Below are positions 7,650 through 15,587 of a stretch of 25,409 bases of DNA, in pieces (the stretch's first letter is position 1; each line of letters opens with the position of its first letter). Under the pieces are notes generated by a model. The model searched no databases. It was not told the origin of the DNA and was given only the letters and a program-made list of their open reading frames with translations. The DNA lies in contig JAGKWY010000072.1 in assembly GCA_021151625.1 (NCBI GenBank), positions 1 to 25,409 on the forward strand, written 5' to 3'. The stretch is from Gammaproteobacteria bacterium (GTDB taxonomy: Bacteria > Pseudomonadota > Gammaproteobacteria > Pseudomonadales > Cellvibrionaceae). Position numbers and translations under genes: made by a program.

Positions 7650-8819
7650 ATGAAATACGACCTGGTCGTGATTGGGGCGGGTATTCAGGGTGCTGGTGTT
7701 GCTCAGGCAGCAGCAGCAGCCGGCTATTCTGTGCTGGTGGTGGAAAAAACTGCACCAGCAGCGGGCACATCAAGTAAATCCTCCAAGTTGATCCATGGTG
7801 GCTTACGTTACCTGGAATCTGCCCAATTTGGTCTGGTGCATGAAAGCTTGCATGAGCGCGCGTTATTGTTGCGTCTGGCACCTGAGCTGGTGAAGTTAAA
7901 GCCTTTGCATATTCCTGTTTATGAAGACTCAACCCGTTCCCCCTTAACGATTCGCGCCGGCTTAAGCCTTTACGCATTCCTGGCTGGGCTCAATAAAGAC
8001 TCCCTCTTCAGGCAGTTACCCAAAGAACAGTGGTCTGGTTTGGACGGGTTGCGTCAGGATAATCTCAAAGCGGTATTTCGCTACTACGAAGCTCAGACGG
8101 ATGATGCGGCATTGACCCGTGCGGTATTACAGTCAGCTGTGTTACTAGGTGCCGATTTGATGATGCCCGCCCGTTTTATCTCGGCTGAGCGCAATGGCCA
8201 GTGTTGCAAGGTGGAGATTGAAACAGGCAACAAACATGAATCGGTCAGCTGCCGGGCGCTGGTAAATTGCGCGGGCCCATGGGTGCAGGAGGTTCTTGCG
8301 AAGGTTACGCCAGCGTTGCCTTCACCGGGTGTTGAGCTTGTGCAGGGCAGCCATCTGTTGTTACCTCCTCTATTGGATCAATACTTTTATCTGGAAGCGC
8401 CCAGCGATAAGCGTGCAGTATTTGTATTGCCCTGGGAAGGGCAGTTATTAGTGGGAACTACAGAGAAAGTGCATCAGGGTGCGCCAGAAAAAGCTATTTG
8501 CTCCGGTGAGGAGCGCGAATATCTACTGGCGACCTTGCGCCACTACTTTCCGAATCTGGCAATTCCGGAAGGGCAGGTAGAGACTTTTGCGGGTTTGCGT
8601 GTGTTGCCCAAAAGCGAAAAGCAGGCTTTTTCGCGTCCGCGCGAGGTTATGTTTGCGGTGGATAACGAGGCGCATCCACGGGTGTTATCGGTGATGGGTG
8701 GTAAGCTAACTACCTATCGTGCAACCGCTGAACAGGCCTTGCAGCGGTTAATGCCTTCTTTACCTACCAAAGAACGCCGTGCTGATACTGCCTTGGTGTC
8801 CTTGCTTCCAGTACATTGA
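7650..8819 (+). CDS. GlpD-like FAD-dependent oxidoreductase (DAO domain only)
   Basis: 389 residues. An N-terminal FAD-binding Rossmann motif, VVIGAGIQGAG (about 6-16), is followed by the GlpD-type block 'SSKSSKLIHGGLRYLE' (about 41-56) and, near the end, 'MGGKLTTYR' (about 349-357). These are hallmarks of glycerol-3-phosphate dehydrogenase of the aerobic GlpD type, which oxidises glycerol-3-phosphate to dihydroxyacetone phosphate and passes electrons to quinone. GlpD proteins are usually about 500 residues. This one stops soon after the FAD domain and lacks the C-terminal helical domain, so it belongs to a shorter relative and the substrate is uncertain. It stands alone, without glpF, glpK or glpR. 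Confidence 0.7.
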   Translation: MKYDLVVIGAGIQGAGVAQAAAAAGYSVLVVEKTAPAAGTSSKSSKLIHGGLRYLESAQFGLVHESLHERALLLRLAPELVKLKPLHIPVYEDSTRSPLTIRAGLSLYAFLAGLNKDSLFRQLPKEQWSGLDGLRQDNLKAVFRYYEAQTDDAALTRAVLQSAVLLGADLMMPARFISAERNGQCCKVEIETGNKHESVSCRALVNCAGPWVQEVLAKVTPALPSPGVELVQGSHLLLPPLLDQYFYLEAPSDKRAVFVLPWEGQLLVGTTEKVHQGAPEKAICSGEEREYLLATLRHYFPNLAIPEGQVETFAGLRVLPKSEKQAFSRPREVMFAVDNEAHPRVLSVMGGKLTTYRATAEQALQRLMPSLPTKERRADTALVSLLPVH

Positions 8820-8852
8820 TCCTAACCATTGATCGTAACCATTGATCATTCC
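8814..8852. repeat. Three tandem copies of a 13-base unit
   Basis: Units CATTGATCCTAAC, CATTGATCGTAAC and CATTGATCATTCC lie head to tail at 8814-8826, 8827-8839 and 8840-8852. The stop codon TGA of the GlpD-like gene is inside the first unit. The repeat is likely a slippage product, and its size could vary between strains. Confidence 0.8.
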
Positions 8853-8988
8853 TGACGTTTGATTCTGGCTAGCCTGTAATTAAGTCGGATTATTTTCATT
8901 AATGCCGTTGGTCTAAGCCCCATCTGCCGCTAAAATGGCGCCCGATTTCCTGCCACCCCAACCAGCGGTCTCCGCTAAGGATTCTCCT

Positions 8989-10005
8989 GTGAATTTCACC
9001 GGTGCCCATATTCTCTCTATCACCCAATTTGAACGTGCTGACATCCAGCGTATTTTCGATGTGGCCGACACTATGGAGCCCTATGCCCTGCGTCGCAAAG
9101 TTACGCGTGTGCTGGAAGGCGCAATCCTCGGCAATATGTTTTTTGAACCCAGCACCCGCACCCGCGTAAGTTTTGGCGCAGCGTTTAATTTACTGGGCGG
9201 CAATGTACGCGAAACCACCGGTTTTGAAAGTTCTTCGCTAACCAAAGGTGAATCCCTATTTGATACTGCGCGCGTGCTCTCCGGTTATAGCGATGTCATT
9301 TGTATGCGCCACCCGCAATCCGGCTCGGTGGCGGAATTTGCCGAAGGCAGTCGCGTGCCTGTTATCAATGGCGGTGATGGTCCCAACGAGCATCCTACGC
9401 AAGCCTTGCTGGATCTCTACACCATTCGTAAAGAGCTGCGCTCCAAAGGGCGCGATCTGGATGGTTTGCGCATCGCCATGATTGGCGATTTAAAACACGG
9501 CCGTACTGTGCATTCACTGTGCAAATTGCTGTGTATTTTTAACAACATTAGCGTCACCCTGGTTTCACCCAAAGAATTGGCGATGCCGGAATACATTGTT
9601 GAAGAACTGCGCAAGGTTGGTCATAAAGTAACTATCACTGACGATTTGCCAACCAGCATTACTCACATTGATATTGCTTACTCAACTCGCATCCAGGAAG
9701 AGCGTTTCGCGAGTAAGGAAGAAGCCGATCAATACCGCGGACGCTTCCGTTTGAATCAATCGATCTACACCCAATACTGCGAACCCAACACCGTTATTAT
9801 GCATCCGCTCCCACGCGATTCGCGTGCGGATGCCAACGAGTTGGATAACGACCTCAATACCAATCCCAATCTCGCCATCTTCCGTCAAACCGATAACGGC
9901 GTGTTGGTGCGCATGGCATTGTTTGCACTGGTATTGGATGTTGCTGATCAAGTGGATAAATATGCGCGCGAAGTGCATTGGTATAATTCGCTGCGCGCTA
10001 ATTAA
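8989..10005 (+). CDS. pyrB: Aspartate carbamoyltransferase, catalytic chain
   Basis: Joins carbamoyl phosphate and aspartate to N-carbamoyl aspartate, the first committed step of pyrimidine synthesis, in the cytoplasm. Motifs from GTG 8989 (338 residues): FFEPSTRTRVSF (about 51-62, carbamoyl phosphate site), HPTQ (about 135-138) and HPLPR (about 272-276). The wording 'RVPVINGGDGPNEHPTQAL' matches the long PyrB found in Shewanella and relatives. The GTG is preferred because TAAGGA lies 7 bases upstream; an in-frame ATG at 8935 would add 18 residues but has no ribosome binding site. No pyrI or pyrC-like partner is adjacent, so it does not form the linked pyrBI or pyrBC' arrangement. A strong terminator follows. 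Confidence 0.93.
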   Translation: MNFTGAHILSITQFERADIQRIFDVADTMEPYALRRKVTRVLEGAILGNMFFEPSTRTRVSFGAAFNLLGGNVRETTGFESSSLTKGESLFDTARVLSGYSDVICMRHPQSGSVAEFAEGSRVPVINGGDGPNEHPTQALLDLYTIRKELRSKGRDLDGLRIAMIGDLKHGRTVHSLCKLLCIFNNISVTLVSPKELAMPEYIVEELRKVGHKVTITDDLPTSITHIDIAYSTRIQEERFASKEEADQYRGRFRLNQSIYTQYCEPNTVIMHPLPRDSRADANELDNDLNTNPNLAIFRQTDNGVLVRMALFALVLDVADQVDKYAREVHWYNSLRAN

Positions 10006-10021
10006 GAATTTACTCTGCGTC

Positions 10022-10058
10022 AAAAAAATCCGCCGCTTAATACCGGCGGATTTTTTTT
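10022..10058 (+). terminator. Rho-independent terminator of pyrB
   Basis: AAAAAAATCCGCCG (10022-10035) pairs with CGGCGGATTTTTTT (10044-10057) around an 8-base loop, giving a GC-rich core followed by eight T. The complementary A run on the left means it could also act on transcripts from the other direction. Confidence 0.93.
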
Positions 10059-10437
10059 GTGCTAGTGTTTGGTAGCAAGATAAATGGCTCAGGGCAGGGT
10101 AGTGTTACATTGCGAATGCAGTAATAAGTTGTAATTCTCGCTGGTGTCTGGATTTGCGATAGTTGTTAATTGGTGTTGATGGTGGTGAGCTTGCGAACCG
10201 CAACAAATTTTAAGGCCGGAATGTGCCCACACCAGAAGATGGATTAGTAATTGTAGGGCACGCTTCGCGAAGCAAGCCGCCGAAAGTCTGGTTAGTGCCC
10301 AAAGCGAACGCTAGAGATCTATGCTTTATCGCACTGCGTTTGAAGCAGGATCAATATTCAACACCCCACGTTCACATGGGGGGTAACATTAATTGCAGCC
10401 GCTAATAGTATTTAGCGAACAACTTGCGGAAGTCAAA
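10059..10437. other. Gene-poor leader of the accessory region, with small palindromes
   Basis: No convincing coding sequence is seen here. It holds GGGCAC (10256-10261) facing GTGCCC copies at 10223-10228 and 10295-10300, a perfect 12-base palindrome GCTTCGCGAAGC (10262-10273), AGCGAACGCT (10302-10311), and CCCCA/TGGGG around an 8-base loop (10364-10381). The GGGCACGCTT...GTGCCC layout recalls dispersed 'TAGGGTGGGCACGC' repeats of Proteobacteria, but the match is degenerate. The promoter of the nuclease-HerA operon must lie here; I could not identify it. Confidence 0.5.
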
Positions 10438-11616
10438 ATGGGCCGTTCGGCAGACTATACAATTCAAGGTTTCCTGTACCAATTTAATCAGACGCTCTCA
10501 GAACTACTGAAGGCAGCGGATGACGACGTGATTACTATAGAGGGAATTGTTGAAGACATCGAAGTGGCGAACTTTGCAGGGACCAAGGCAATCCAATGCA
10601 AATACCATGAAACGCAAGATAATTACACGCCAAGCATTCTCTATCACCCGTTGCTTCAGATGATGAAGCATTTTAAATCTAATCCAGGCGCGCAAATAAG
10701 TTATCACTTATTTGCGCATTTCCCCAACAATCCAGCTATAAAAGTATCGGTGGAGGATCTCAATGCCGCGATCAAATCGAAAAACAAGAAGTTAAAAGAC
10801 TTAATTGGCGAGGTGAAAGGTGTTGATACCAATGGATTTCTAAAGGTTTTTTCCGTCTTCGTCACCCCTAAATACGACGACTTGGTTAAAGATAATTCCC
10901 AGAAGCTTGCGGATATGGGCTTCAGTAAGGGTGAGGTGGAGACACTATTTTACCCGAATGCAATTCAAGTAATTGCCGACTTAAGTATTAGGCACGATGT
11001 AAAGTTTAGGAGTATTACCAAGAAGGATTTTTTGAATTCATTGCGAAAAATAAGAACCACAGCAGTGTCTCAATGGACACTTGCGCTGACGACGCGAAAA
11101 AAAATTTTGGAGACGCGGCGCAAGCAGCTTAAAGAGAACTTAAACACGAATGTCCGTCTACGTCATTTGGCTGTGTTTCCTGAGTTTTTGGAACATTTTG
11201 ATGATCAGATTGTACTTTTCATAAAGGCATTCATCGATAAATATCATTTCAAAGTTGCGCATACGCATACGCCGCTATTCGCACTAGATGTTCCCCAAAA
11301 TGTATTCGATGAGGTAGCGGAGCGGCTAGTTGCGAAAGATGTGATACCGAACCATGGGTATCCGGTAAAGAACTTCTCCGAGACTTATTTCTTGCGAGAG
11401 CCAATGGTCACGAAGGAAAAAAAAGAATTTTCTCTGAGGCTTATCCGTTGGGACGATTACATACATATCAAGGTTAAGTCCAAGGCGGATGATCTATTTG
11501 TGATTGGCCATGGAGATATTACGAACTTGGATGTGAAGGATGTAAATCTTGAGATCCTTGACGCCGAAAATTTTAATGAAATTAGATACGTGATGGGAAT
11601 AGATAATGCCTATTAA
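10438..11616 (+). CDS. Cap4/DUF4297-like nuclease, partner of HerA ATPase
   Basis: 392 residues from ATG 10438, preceded by GCGGAAG; ATG 10393 in the same frame lacks a ribosome binding site. The first 60 residues carry the signature of a restriction-endonuclease-fold domain of the DUF4297/Cap4 kind: 'IQGFLYQFNQTL' (about 9-20), then 'TIEGIVEDIEV' (about 33-43), then 'AIQCKYHE' (about 51-58), where D40 and Q53-x-K55 would be the metal and catalytic residues. The remaining 330 residues are a mixed domain I do not recognise, probably for assembly with HerA. Its stop overlaps the HerA start by 11 bases. In known DUF4297-HerA anti-phage systems the nuclease docks on a HerA hexamer and degrades DNA. 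Family assignment is from motifs. Confidence 0.7.
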   Translation: MGRSADYTIQGFLYQFNQTLSELLKAADDDVITIEGIVEDIEVANFAGTKAIQCKYHETQDNYTPSILYHPLLQMMKHFKSNPGAQISYHLFAHFPNNPAIKVSVEDLNAAIKSKNKKLKDLIGEVKGVDTNGFLKVFSVFVTPKYDDLVKDNSQKLADMGFSKGEVETLFYPNAIQVIADLSIRHDVKFRSITKKDFLNSLRKIRTTAVSQWTLALTTRKKILETRRKQLKENLNTNVRLRHLAVFPEFLEHFDDQIVLFIKAFIDKYHFKVAHTHTPLFALDVPQNVFDEVAERLVAKDVIPNHGYPVKNFSETYFLREPMVTKEKKEFSLRLIRWDDYIHIKVKSKADDLFVIGHGDITNLDVKDVNLEILDAENFNEIRYVMGIDNAY

Positions 11617-13372
11617 GATTGGATCTGTACTTTCATGTGCGCCAGAAGCTGTCATTGTTGTAGTGGATAATCTTCAGACGTTCGAGAACAATAAATTAGG
11701 ACTACAGGTTGGCCGATTCTTAAAGATTGCGCAGGGCAATCATGATTTCACAATCGCCGTCATTCGAAACATCAAAGGTTCAAACACCATCGGCCTAGAT
11801 GGAAATACCATCTGGAACTTTCAGATTGAATGTCAAGCGATAGGCTCTTTGCTTGACGACAAGACATTTGATCGTGGTAGTCTTCTCTTGCCGGTGCCGA
11901 CAGAGCACGCTTTCATTGCAGAAAAAGATACTCTTGATAAAATTTTCTCTGCCGACAGTGATCACGATTTTCCGCTCGGTAAGCTATCTATGAATAAGAC
12001 AATTGATCTCATGATCAATGGCAACAGATTTTTCAGCAAACATATTGCTGTCGTTGGTTCTACTGGGTCTGGTAAGTCATGTACGGTTGCGAGTGTGCTG
12101 CATGACGTTGTTGGTATCGCCCAGCACAAAAACAAGAACAAGGGAAAGCAAAACAACTCTCATGTGGTGATATTCGACATTCATGACGAATATGCCGCAG
12201 CGTTTACTCTTGAGAAGGAAGAATCTTTCACTTTAAGTCGACTCGACATCGATTCCTTACAGCTTCCCTACTGGTTGATGAATTCGGAAGAGCTGGAGAG
12301 TATGTTCATCGAGAGCAATGAAGCAAACTCTCATAATCAGGTTAGTCAGTTCAAACATGCTGTTATCTTAAATAAGGAAAAGCATAACCCTGGCATTCCG
12401 GACGTCACTTACGATACTCCGGTTTATTTCTCGATTAAGGAGGTTTACTACTTTATTGAGAACCTGAACCGCGAAGTTATTGGAAGGTTGCCCGAGGAAG
12501 ACAAACCTAAACTAGCTGACGGACAACTGGTGACTGATCGGAACATCTATTTCGACAGGATCCACGATTTCGTTGCTAATTCCAGCGCAGCTGCGACCAA
12601 AGCGACTAACGGGCCATTTAATGGAGAGTTTAACCGGTTCGTTTCCCGTCTAGAAGCGAAGCTGGCGGACAAGCGCCTTCGATTTCTTTTAAACGCGAAG
12701 AAGCCTGATGGACAGCCTCATGTCACTGCGGATTTTGAGGCTCTGATGAAGCAGTTCATAGGTTACCTTGACAAGGCAAACGTTACCATAGTGGATTTGA
12801 GTGGGGTTCCTTTCGAGGTTCTGAGCATCACTGTCAGCCTGATTTCCCGCCTTATTTTTGACTTTTGCTTTCACTACTCCAAATTGCAGCATGCACAAGG
12901 CAAACTCAATGACATCCCAGTCATGCTCGTTTGCGAAGAGGCGCACAACTACGTTCCCCGGGATAATCATGCAGCCTATCGCGCGTCACGCAAGTCCATT
13001 GAGAGGATCGCAAAGGAGGGGAGAAAATACGGCCTGAGCCTGATGGTCGTGAGCCAGCGACCCTCCGAGGTATCGGAAACGATTTTCGCACAGTGCAACA
13101 ACTTCATGTCCCTGCGTCTAACAAACGACGCTGATCAAGCCTATGTGCGACGACTCTTTCCCGACAACGCCAACTCGATTACGGAAATCTTGCCCAATCT
13201 CGCTCCTGGTGAGTGCGTTGTGGTTGGTGACGCCGTTCTGCTTCCAGCCGTGATCAAAATGCCGTTACCGGTTCCCGAACCGCACTCCCAAAGCGTTAAA
13301 GTTCATAAGGAGTGGAAGGAGCAGTGGCGTGATGTAGCCTTCGCACAGGTTATCGAGCGTTGGCGAAAATAG
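11606..13372 (+). CDS. HerA/DUF87-type hexameric ATPase of an anti-phage system
   Basis: 588 residues. ATG 11606 lies inside the end of the nuclease gene, so translation is probably coupled. An N-terminal beta-barrel-like (HAS-barrel) region spans about 1-95. Walker A is GSTGSGKSCT (about 151-160), followed by the strand 'VVIFDIHDEY'. Walker B is LVCEEAH (about 441-447), then 'VSQRPSEVS' (about 482-490) and the sensor strand 'FMSLRLTNDAD' (about 500-510). The C-terminal 'LAPGECVVVGDAVLLPAVIKM' is typical of HerA. HerA proteins form hexameric DNA translocases of the FtsK-HerA class. In archaea they serve end resection with NurA; in bacteria they pair with SIR2 or DUF4297 effectors in phage defence. 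With the nuclease next to it, the defence role is the best reading. Confidence 0.88.
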   Translation: MPIKIGSVLSCAPEAVIVVVDNLQTFENNKLGLQVGRFLKIAQGNHDFTIAVIRNIKGSNTIGLDGNTIWNFQIECQAIGSLLDDKTFDRGSLLLPVPTEHAFIAEKDTLDKIFSADSDHDFPLGKLSMNKTIDLMINGNRFFSKHIAVVGSTGSGKSCTVASVLHDVVGIAQHKNKNKGKQNNSHVVIFDIHDEYAAAFTLEKEESFTLSRLDIDSLQLPYWLMNSEELESMFIESNEANSHNQVSQFKHAVILNKEKHNPGIPDVTYDTPVYFSIKEVYYFIENLNREVIGRLPEEDKPKLADGQLVTDRNIYFDRIHDFVANSSAAATKATNGPFNGEFNRFVSRLEAKLADKRLRFLLNAKKPDGQPHVTADFEALMKQFIGYLDKANVTIVDLSGVPFEVLSITVSLISRLIFDFCFHYSKLQHAQGKLNDIPVMLVCEEAHNYVPRDNHAAYRASRKSIERIAKEGRKYGLSLMVVSQRPSEVSETIFAQCNNFMSLRLTNDADQAYVRRLFPDNANSITEILPNLAPGECVVVGDAVLLPAVIKMPLPVPEPHSQSVKVHKEWKEQWRDVAFAQVIERWRK

Positions 13373-13391
13373 AGAGCAAAGAATTAATGGG

Positions 13392-13424
13392 TCAGCGTGA
13401 TTTTGAATTACTGCTGATTTTTTT
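13392..13424 (+). terminator. Intrinsic terminator of the nuclease-HerA operon
   Basis: TCAGC (13392-13396) pairs with GCTGA (13413-13417), with an inner ATT/AAT pairing, followed directly by seven T (13418-13424). The short stem makes it moderate. It suggests that the genes from 13479 on are a separate transcript. Confidence 0.5.
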
Positions 13425-13478
13425 GTGTTGCATCGTTGGGTATAAGTACTCATTTGAGCAAAAGATGGAGAGAATTCT

Positions 13479-14762
13479 GTGAACATAACCATTGTTATTG
13501 TTTCTATTGCAATAGCGGCCGCATGCCTTCTATTGTTTTTAATTCGGAGGGGCAGATTTATTGACATTGGCTCCCGCAATGCCTTTAAACAGATGGAACG
13601 AGAGTCACATAACAACTCAGAGTTGATAGAAGATTCAGGATTAGATTTGGCAATTTTTAATGAAAACGGATTCAAAATATTTGAATCGAAGGAGATCGAA
13701 AAAATTCCAGACCGAGCTTTTCTTGTAGAATCATCCAGCAGTGCGATTGGCCGTGTTACGCATCTGGCCTCTGATATTTTTAAGGGAGCCGCAAGTATTC
13801 CAAACAAGACGGTTGAGGTTGTTTTTAAGCCTGAAATTCATCAAGGTTTAGCTGATGGTACATACACCTTAATGAAGACTAATACTGGAGAGGTTCTAGC
13901 GGATGCTGTTGATTCATCTGGAACAATTGTTGGAAAGGGGCGGTTAATTCAAGGCGGGAAAGCGCGGCAACTTGCGGGAAGTGCATTTCAACTTGTTAGC
14001 ATTGCAGTCGCACAGTCACATCTGGCAGATATTGAGAAAAGCTTAGGTGCAATTAAAGATATTATCACTGAAGTGCTTGAAAGACATGAAAACGAAGACA
14101 GGGCTAGAATTACTGGCGCCTTCGACTATCTCCGCGAAATTGCCGCCCATATGAAGAAACTGCGTTGCCCTGACGAGCTACCGCAACAAAAGAGAAATAC
14201 GATAGAAGGGATAATCAAGGATTTCCATTCTTGGCGTAATAAGCTAGAAGAAGACACTAGCTCGCTCATTCGTCAAATATCGAGTCTCATTGACTTAGAC
14301 ACGTTTGGAACAGGTAATACATTTGAGCGATTGAAGGCGCTTATTGAGAGAGTAAAGCCGTTACTTGAAAGACGTGAGCTTTTACTTAATCTTGCTTCAG
14401 CAATCAACCTCGTAACAGCTTATCTTGATCCAGCTCAACGAGAGTATTCTAAAATTTCTATTAACGAGAGCAAGTGGACTGAACTCATTGAGAGCTTTAA
14501 GAGCGCGGTCGTTGATCGAGAGTCTACGCTCATGAAGAAAGCGTTCTGGAATTCAAGTGAAACTCTACAGTTACGGAAAGATAAGCTTAGAGCAATGGCT
14601 TCCGATTATCATCGAATCGGTTATGAGCAACAGGTTAATTACTTGAACCTACGAAATTCAATTAATGACAGTATGTCGCGCCTTATTGATCCGAGTGGAA
14701 ATGTCCGCATTGCAATTTCCTTTAATGGACAGGGTAATGTCAGTAATGCGGCGATTCTTTAG
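13479..14762 (+). CDS. Membrane-anchored helical protein of unknown function
   Basis: 427 residues. The GTG start at 13479 is set by GGAGAG 6 bases upstream. One N-terminal membrane helix (about 4-22) is followed by the basic stop RRGR, so the bulk should be cytoplasmic. A small domain (about 50-160) contains 'ADGTYTLMKTNTGEVLADAVDSSG' and 'GKGRLIQGG'. From about 165 the protein is long alpha-helical and probably coiled-coil, opening with 'AGSAFQLVSIAVAQSHLADIEKSLGAIKDII'. Helical segments of that form recur in uncharacterised membrane-linked proteins of bacteria, but I cannot name a family. It sits 106 bases after herA behind a likely terminator and ahead of a nuclease-like gene. A role in defence is suggested only by location. 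Confidence 0.7.
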   Translation: MNITIVIVSIAIAAACLLLFLIRRGRFIDIGSRNAFKQMERESHNNSELIEDSGLDLAIFNENGFKIFESKEIEKIPDRAFLVESSSSAIGRVTHLASDIFKGAASIPNKTVEVVFKPEIHQGLADGTYTLMKTNTGEVLADAVDSSGTIVGKGRLIQGGKARQLAGSAFQLVSIAVAQSHLADIEKSLGAIKDIITEVLERHENEDRARITGAFDYLREIAAHMKKLRCPDELPQQKRNTIEGIIKDFHSWRNKLEEDTSSLIRQISSLIDLDTFGTGNTFERLKALIERVKPLLERRELLLNLASAINLVTAYLDPAQREYSKISINESKWTELIESFKSAVVDRESTLMKKAFWNSSETLQLRKDKLRAMASDYHRIGYEQQVNYLNLRNSINDSMSRLIDPSGNVRIAISFNGQGNVSNAAIL

Positions 14763-14803
14763 CCTGAAGATTTGAAACCGCGACTTAGCAGGCATAAAGC
14801 CAA

Positions 14804-14824
14804 CTTCCGGTTATGGCCGAATTT
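14804..14824 (+). repeat. Cassette-boundary repeat, copy 1
   Basis: CTTCCGG followed by TTATGGCCGAATTT, 42 bases after the stop of the membrane-anchored gene. Identical over 20 bases (TTCCGGTTATGGCCGAATTT) to copy 3 and close to copy 2. It can form a small hairpin (TTC-c-GG with CCGAA). It contains an ATG that creates a spurious in-frame start (14813) for the next gene. Confidence 0.8.
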
Positions 14825-14860
14825 CGACATAAACCCATTGATATATCACAAACAAAAACC

Positions 14861-15520
14861 ATGTATAAATCAAGATTAAAAGAAATTGTTAACCTATCTT
14901 TTAAAAGCCTTTACGAAAAAATCAATGGTGGGCTAATAACTGTTGAAAATGAAGCCTCATTGCAACTTCAGCTTGCATCAATCATTAAAGCAATTGGCGA
15001 TTTGTTTGTTTATCGAAGGGATGAGATATTTTCGTTAGAACTAGAAAAGCCTGTAAAGCTTACAAGTGGAAACTTTGGGAAAAGCAATTCATCTAAGGCT
15101 AAGATCGATGTATTTCTTTCCATAGAAAATCTTTCTAACAAAGAAAAGAATAGTTGCGCAATTGAAATTAAATTCTTTAAAAAGGCAAATCAAAGAGAGC
15201 CGAATAACAGATATGACGTATTTAAGGATATAAGCAATCTCGAAAACTATGGTGATTTCGCTGACCACGGCGTTTTACTCGTAGCCTCAGATCATGAGCA
15301 CTACATATCTAAACATGAGTATTCTAAAGACACTGCGGATTTTGATTTTAGAAACAACGCAAGATATGTGTCTGGAACAGAATTGAAGTATAGAACTCCC
15401 AAGCCATATGGTGATCCTATATCACTTAACGGAACCTACGATTTCAAATGGCTTAATGCCGTAAACGGCATTAGCTTTATGATGCTGGAAGTTGATTGCT
15501 CACGAGCAACAGATCATTAA
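14861..15520 (+). CDS. PD-(D/E)XK nuclease-like protein
   Basis: 219 residues from ATG 14861 (MYKSRLKEIV). A longer frame from ATG 14813 begins inside a repeat element (ATGGCCGAATTT), so those 16 residues are probably not native, though neither start has a clear ribosome binding site. The core fits a PD-(D/E)XK fold: a conserved-looking helix 'ENEASLQLQLASII' with E about 30, 'AKIDVFLSIEN' with D about 83, then 'CAIEIKFFKK' with E about 102 and K about 104. After that come 'RYDVFKDISNLENYGD' and 'HGVLLVASD', a helix and strand usual in restriction-type nucleases. No partner methyltransferase or specificity subunit is nearby. The gene is clearly more AT-rich than the core genes, a sign of transfer. 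Confidence 0.65.
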   Translation: MYKSRLKEIVNLSFKSLYEKINGGLITVENEASLQLQLASIIKAIGDLFVYRRDEIFSLELEKPVKLTSGNFGKSNSSKAKIDVFLSIENLSNKEKNSCAIEIKFFKKANQREPNNRYDVFKDISNLENYGDFADHGVLLVASDHEHYISKHEYSKDTADFDFRNNARYVSGTELKYRTPKPYGDPISLNGTYDFKWLNAVNGISFMMLEVDCSRATDH

Positions 15521-15540
15521 CTTCCGGTATTGGCCGATTT
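15518..15540 (+). repeat. Cassette-boundary repeat, copy 2
   Basis: CTTCCGGTATTGGCCGATTT starts directly at the TAA stop (15518-15520) of the nuclease-like gene. It differs from copies 1 and 3 by TTATGG to TATTGG and by loss of one A before TTT. Confidence 0.75.
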
Positions 15541-15587
15541 GCGAAGTAAAGTAGTTGAAAGACATTGAACAGTCGAGGAGCTAGTTG

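Noticed and set aside
3501..10321. The 12-mer CGCTAGAGATCT present at about 3502 and about 10310
   Set aside because: A single shared 12-mer without further flanking similarity; treated as chance.
13426..13445. GTTGGGT after herA as an integron attC core site
   Set aside because: It matches GTTRRRY, but no RYYYAAC partner or long palindrome lies in the short gap, and no integrase is seen in the window.
13479..14762. The membrane-anchored gene as third component of the HerA operon
   Set aside because: A likely terminator and 106 bases separate it from herA, and known nuclease-HerA systems need only two genes; it is kept as a separate gene.
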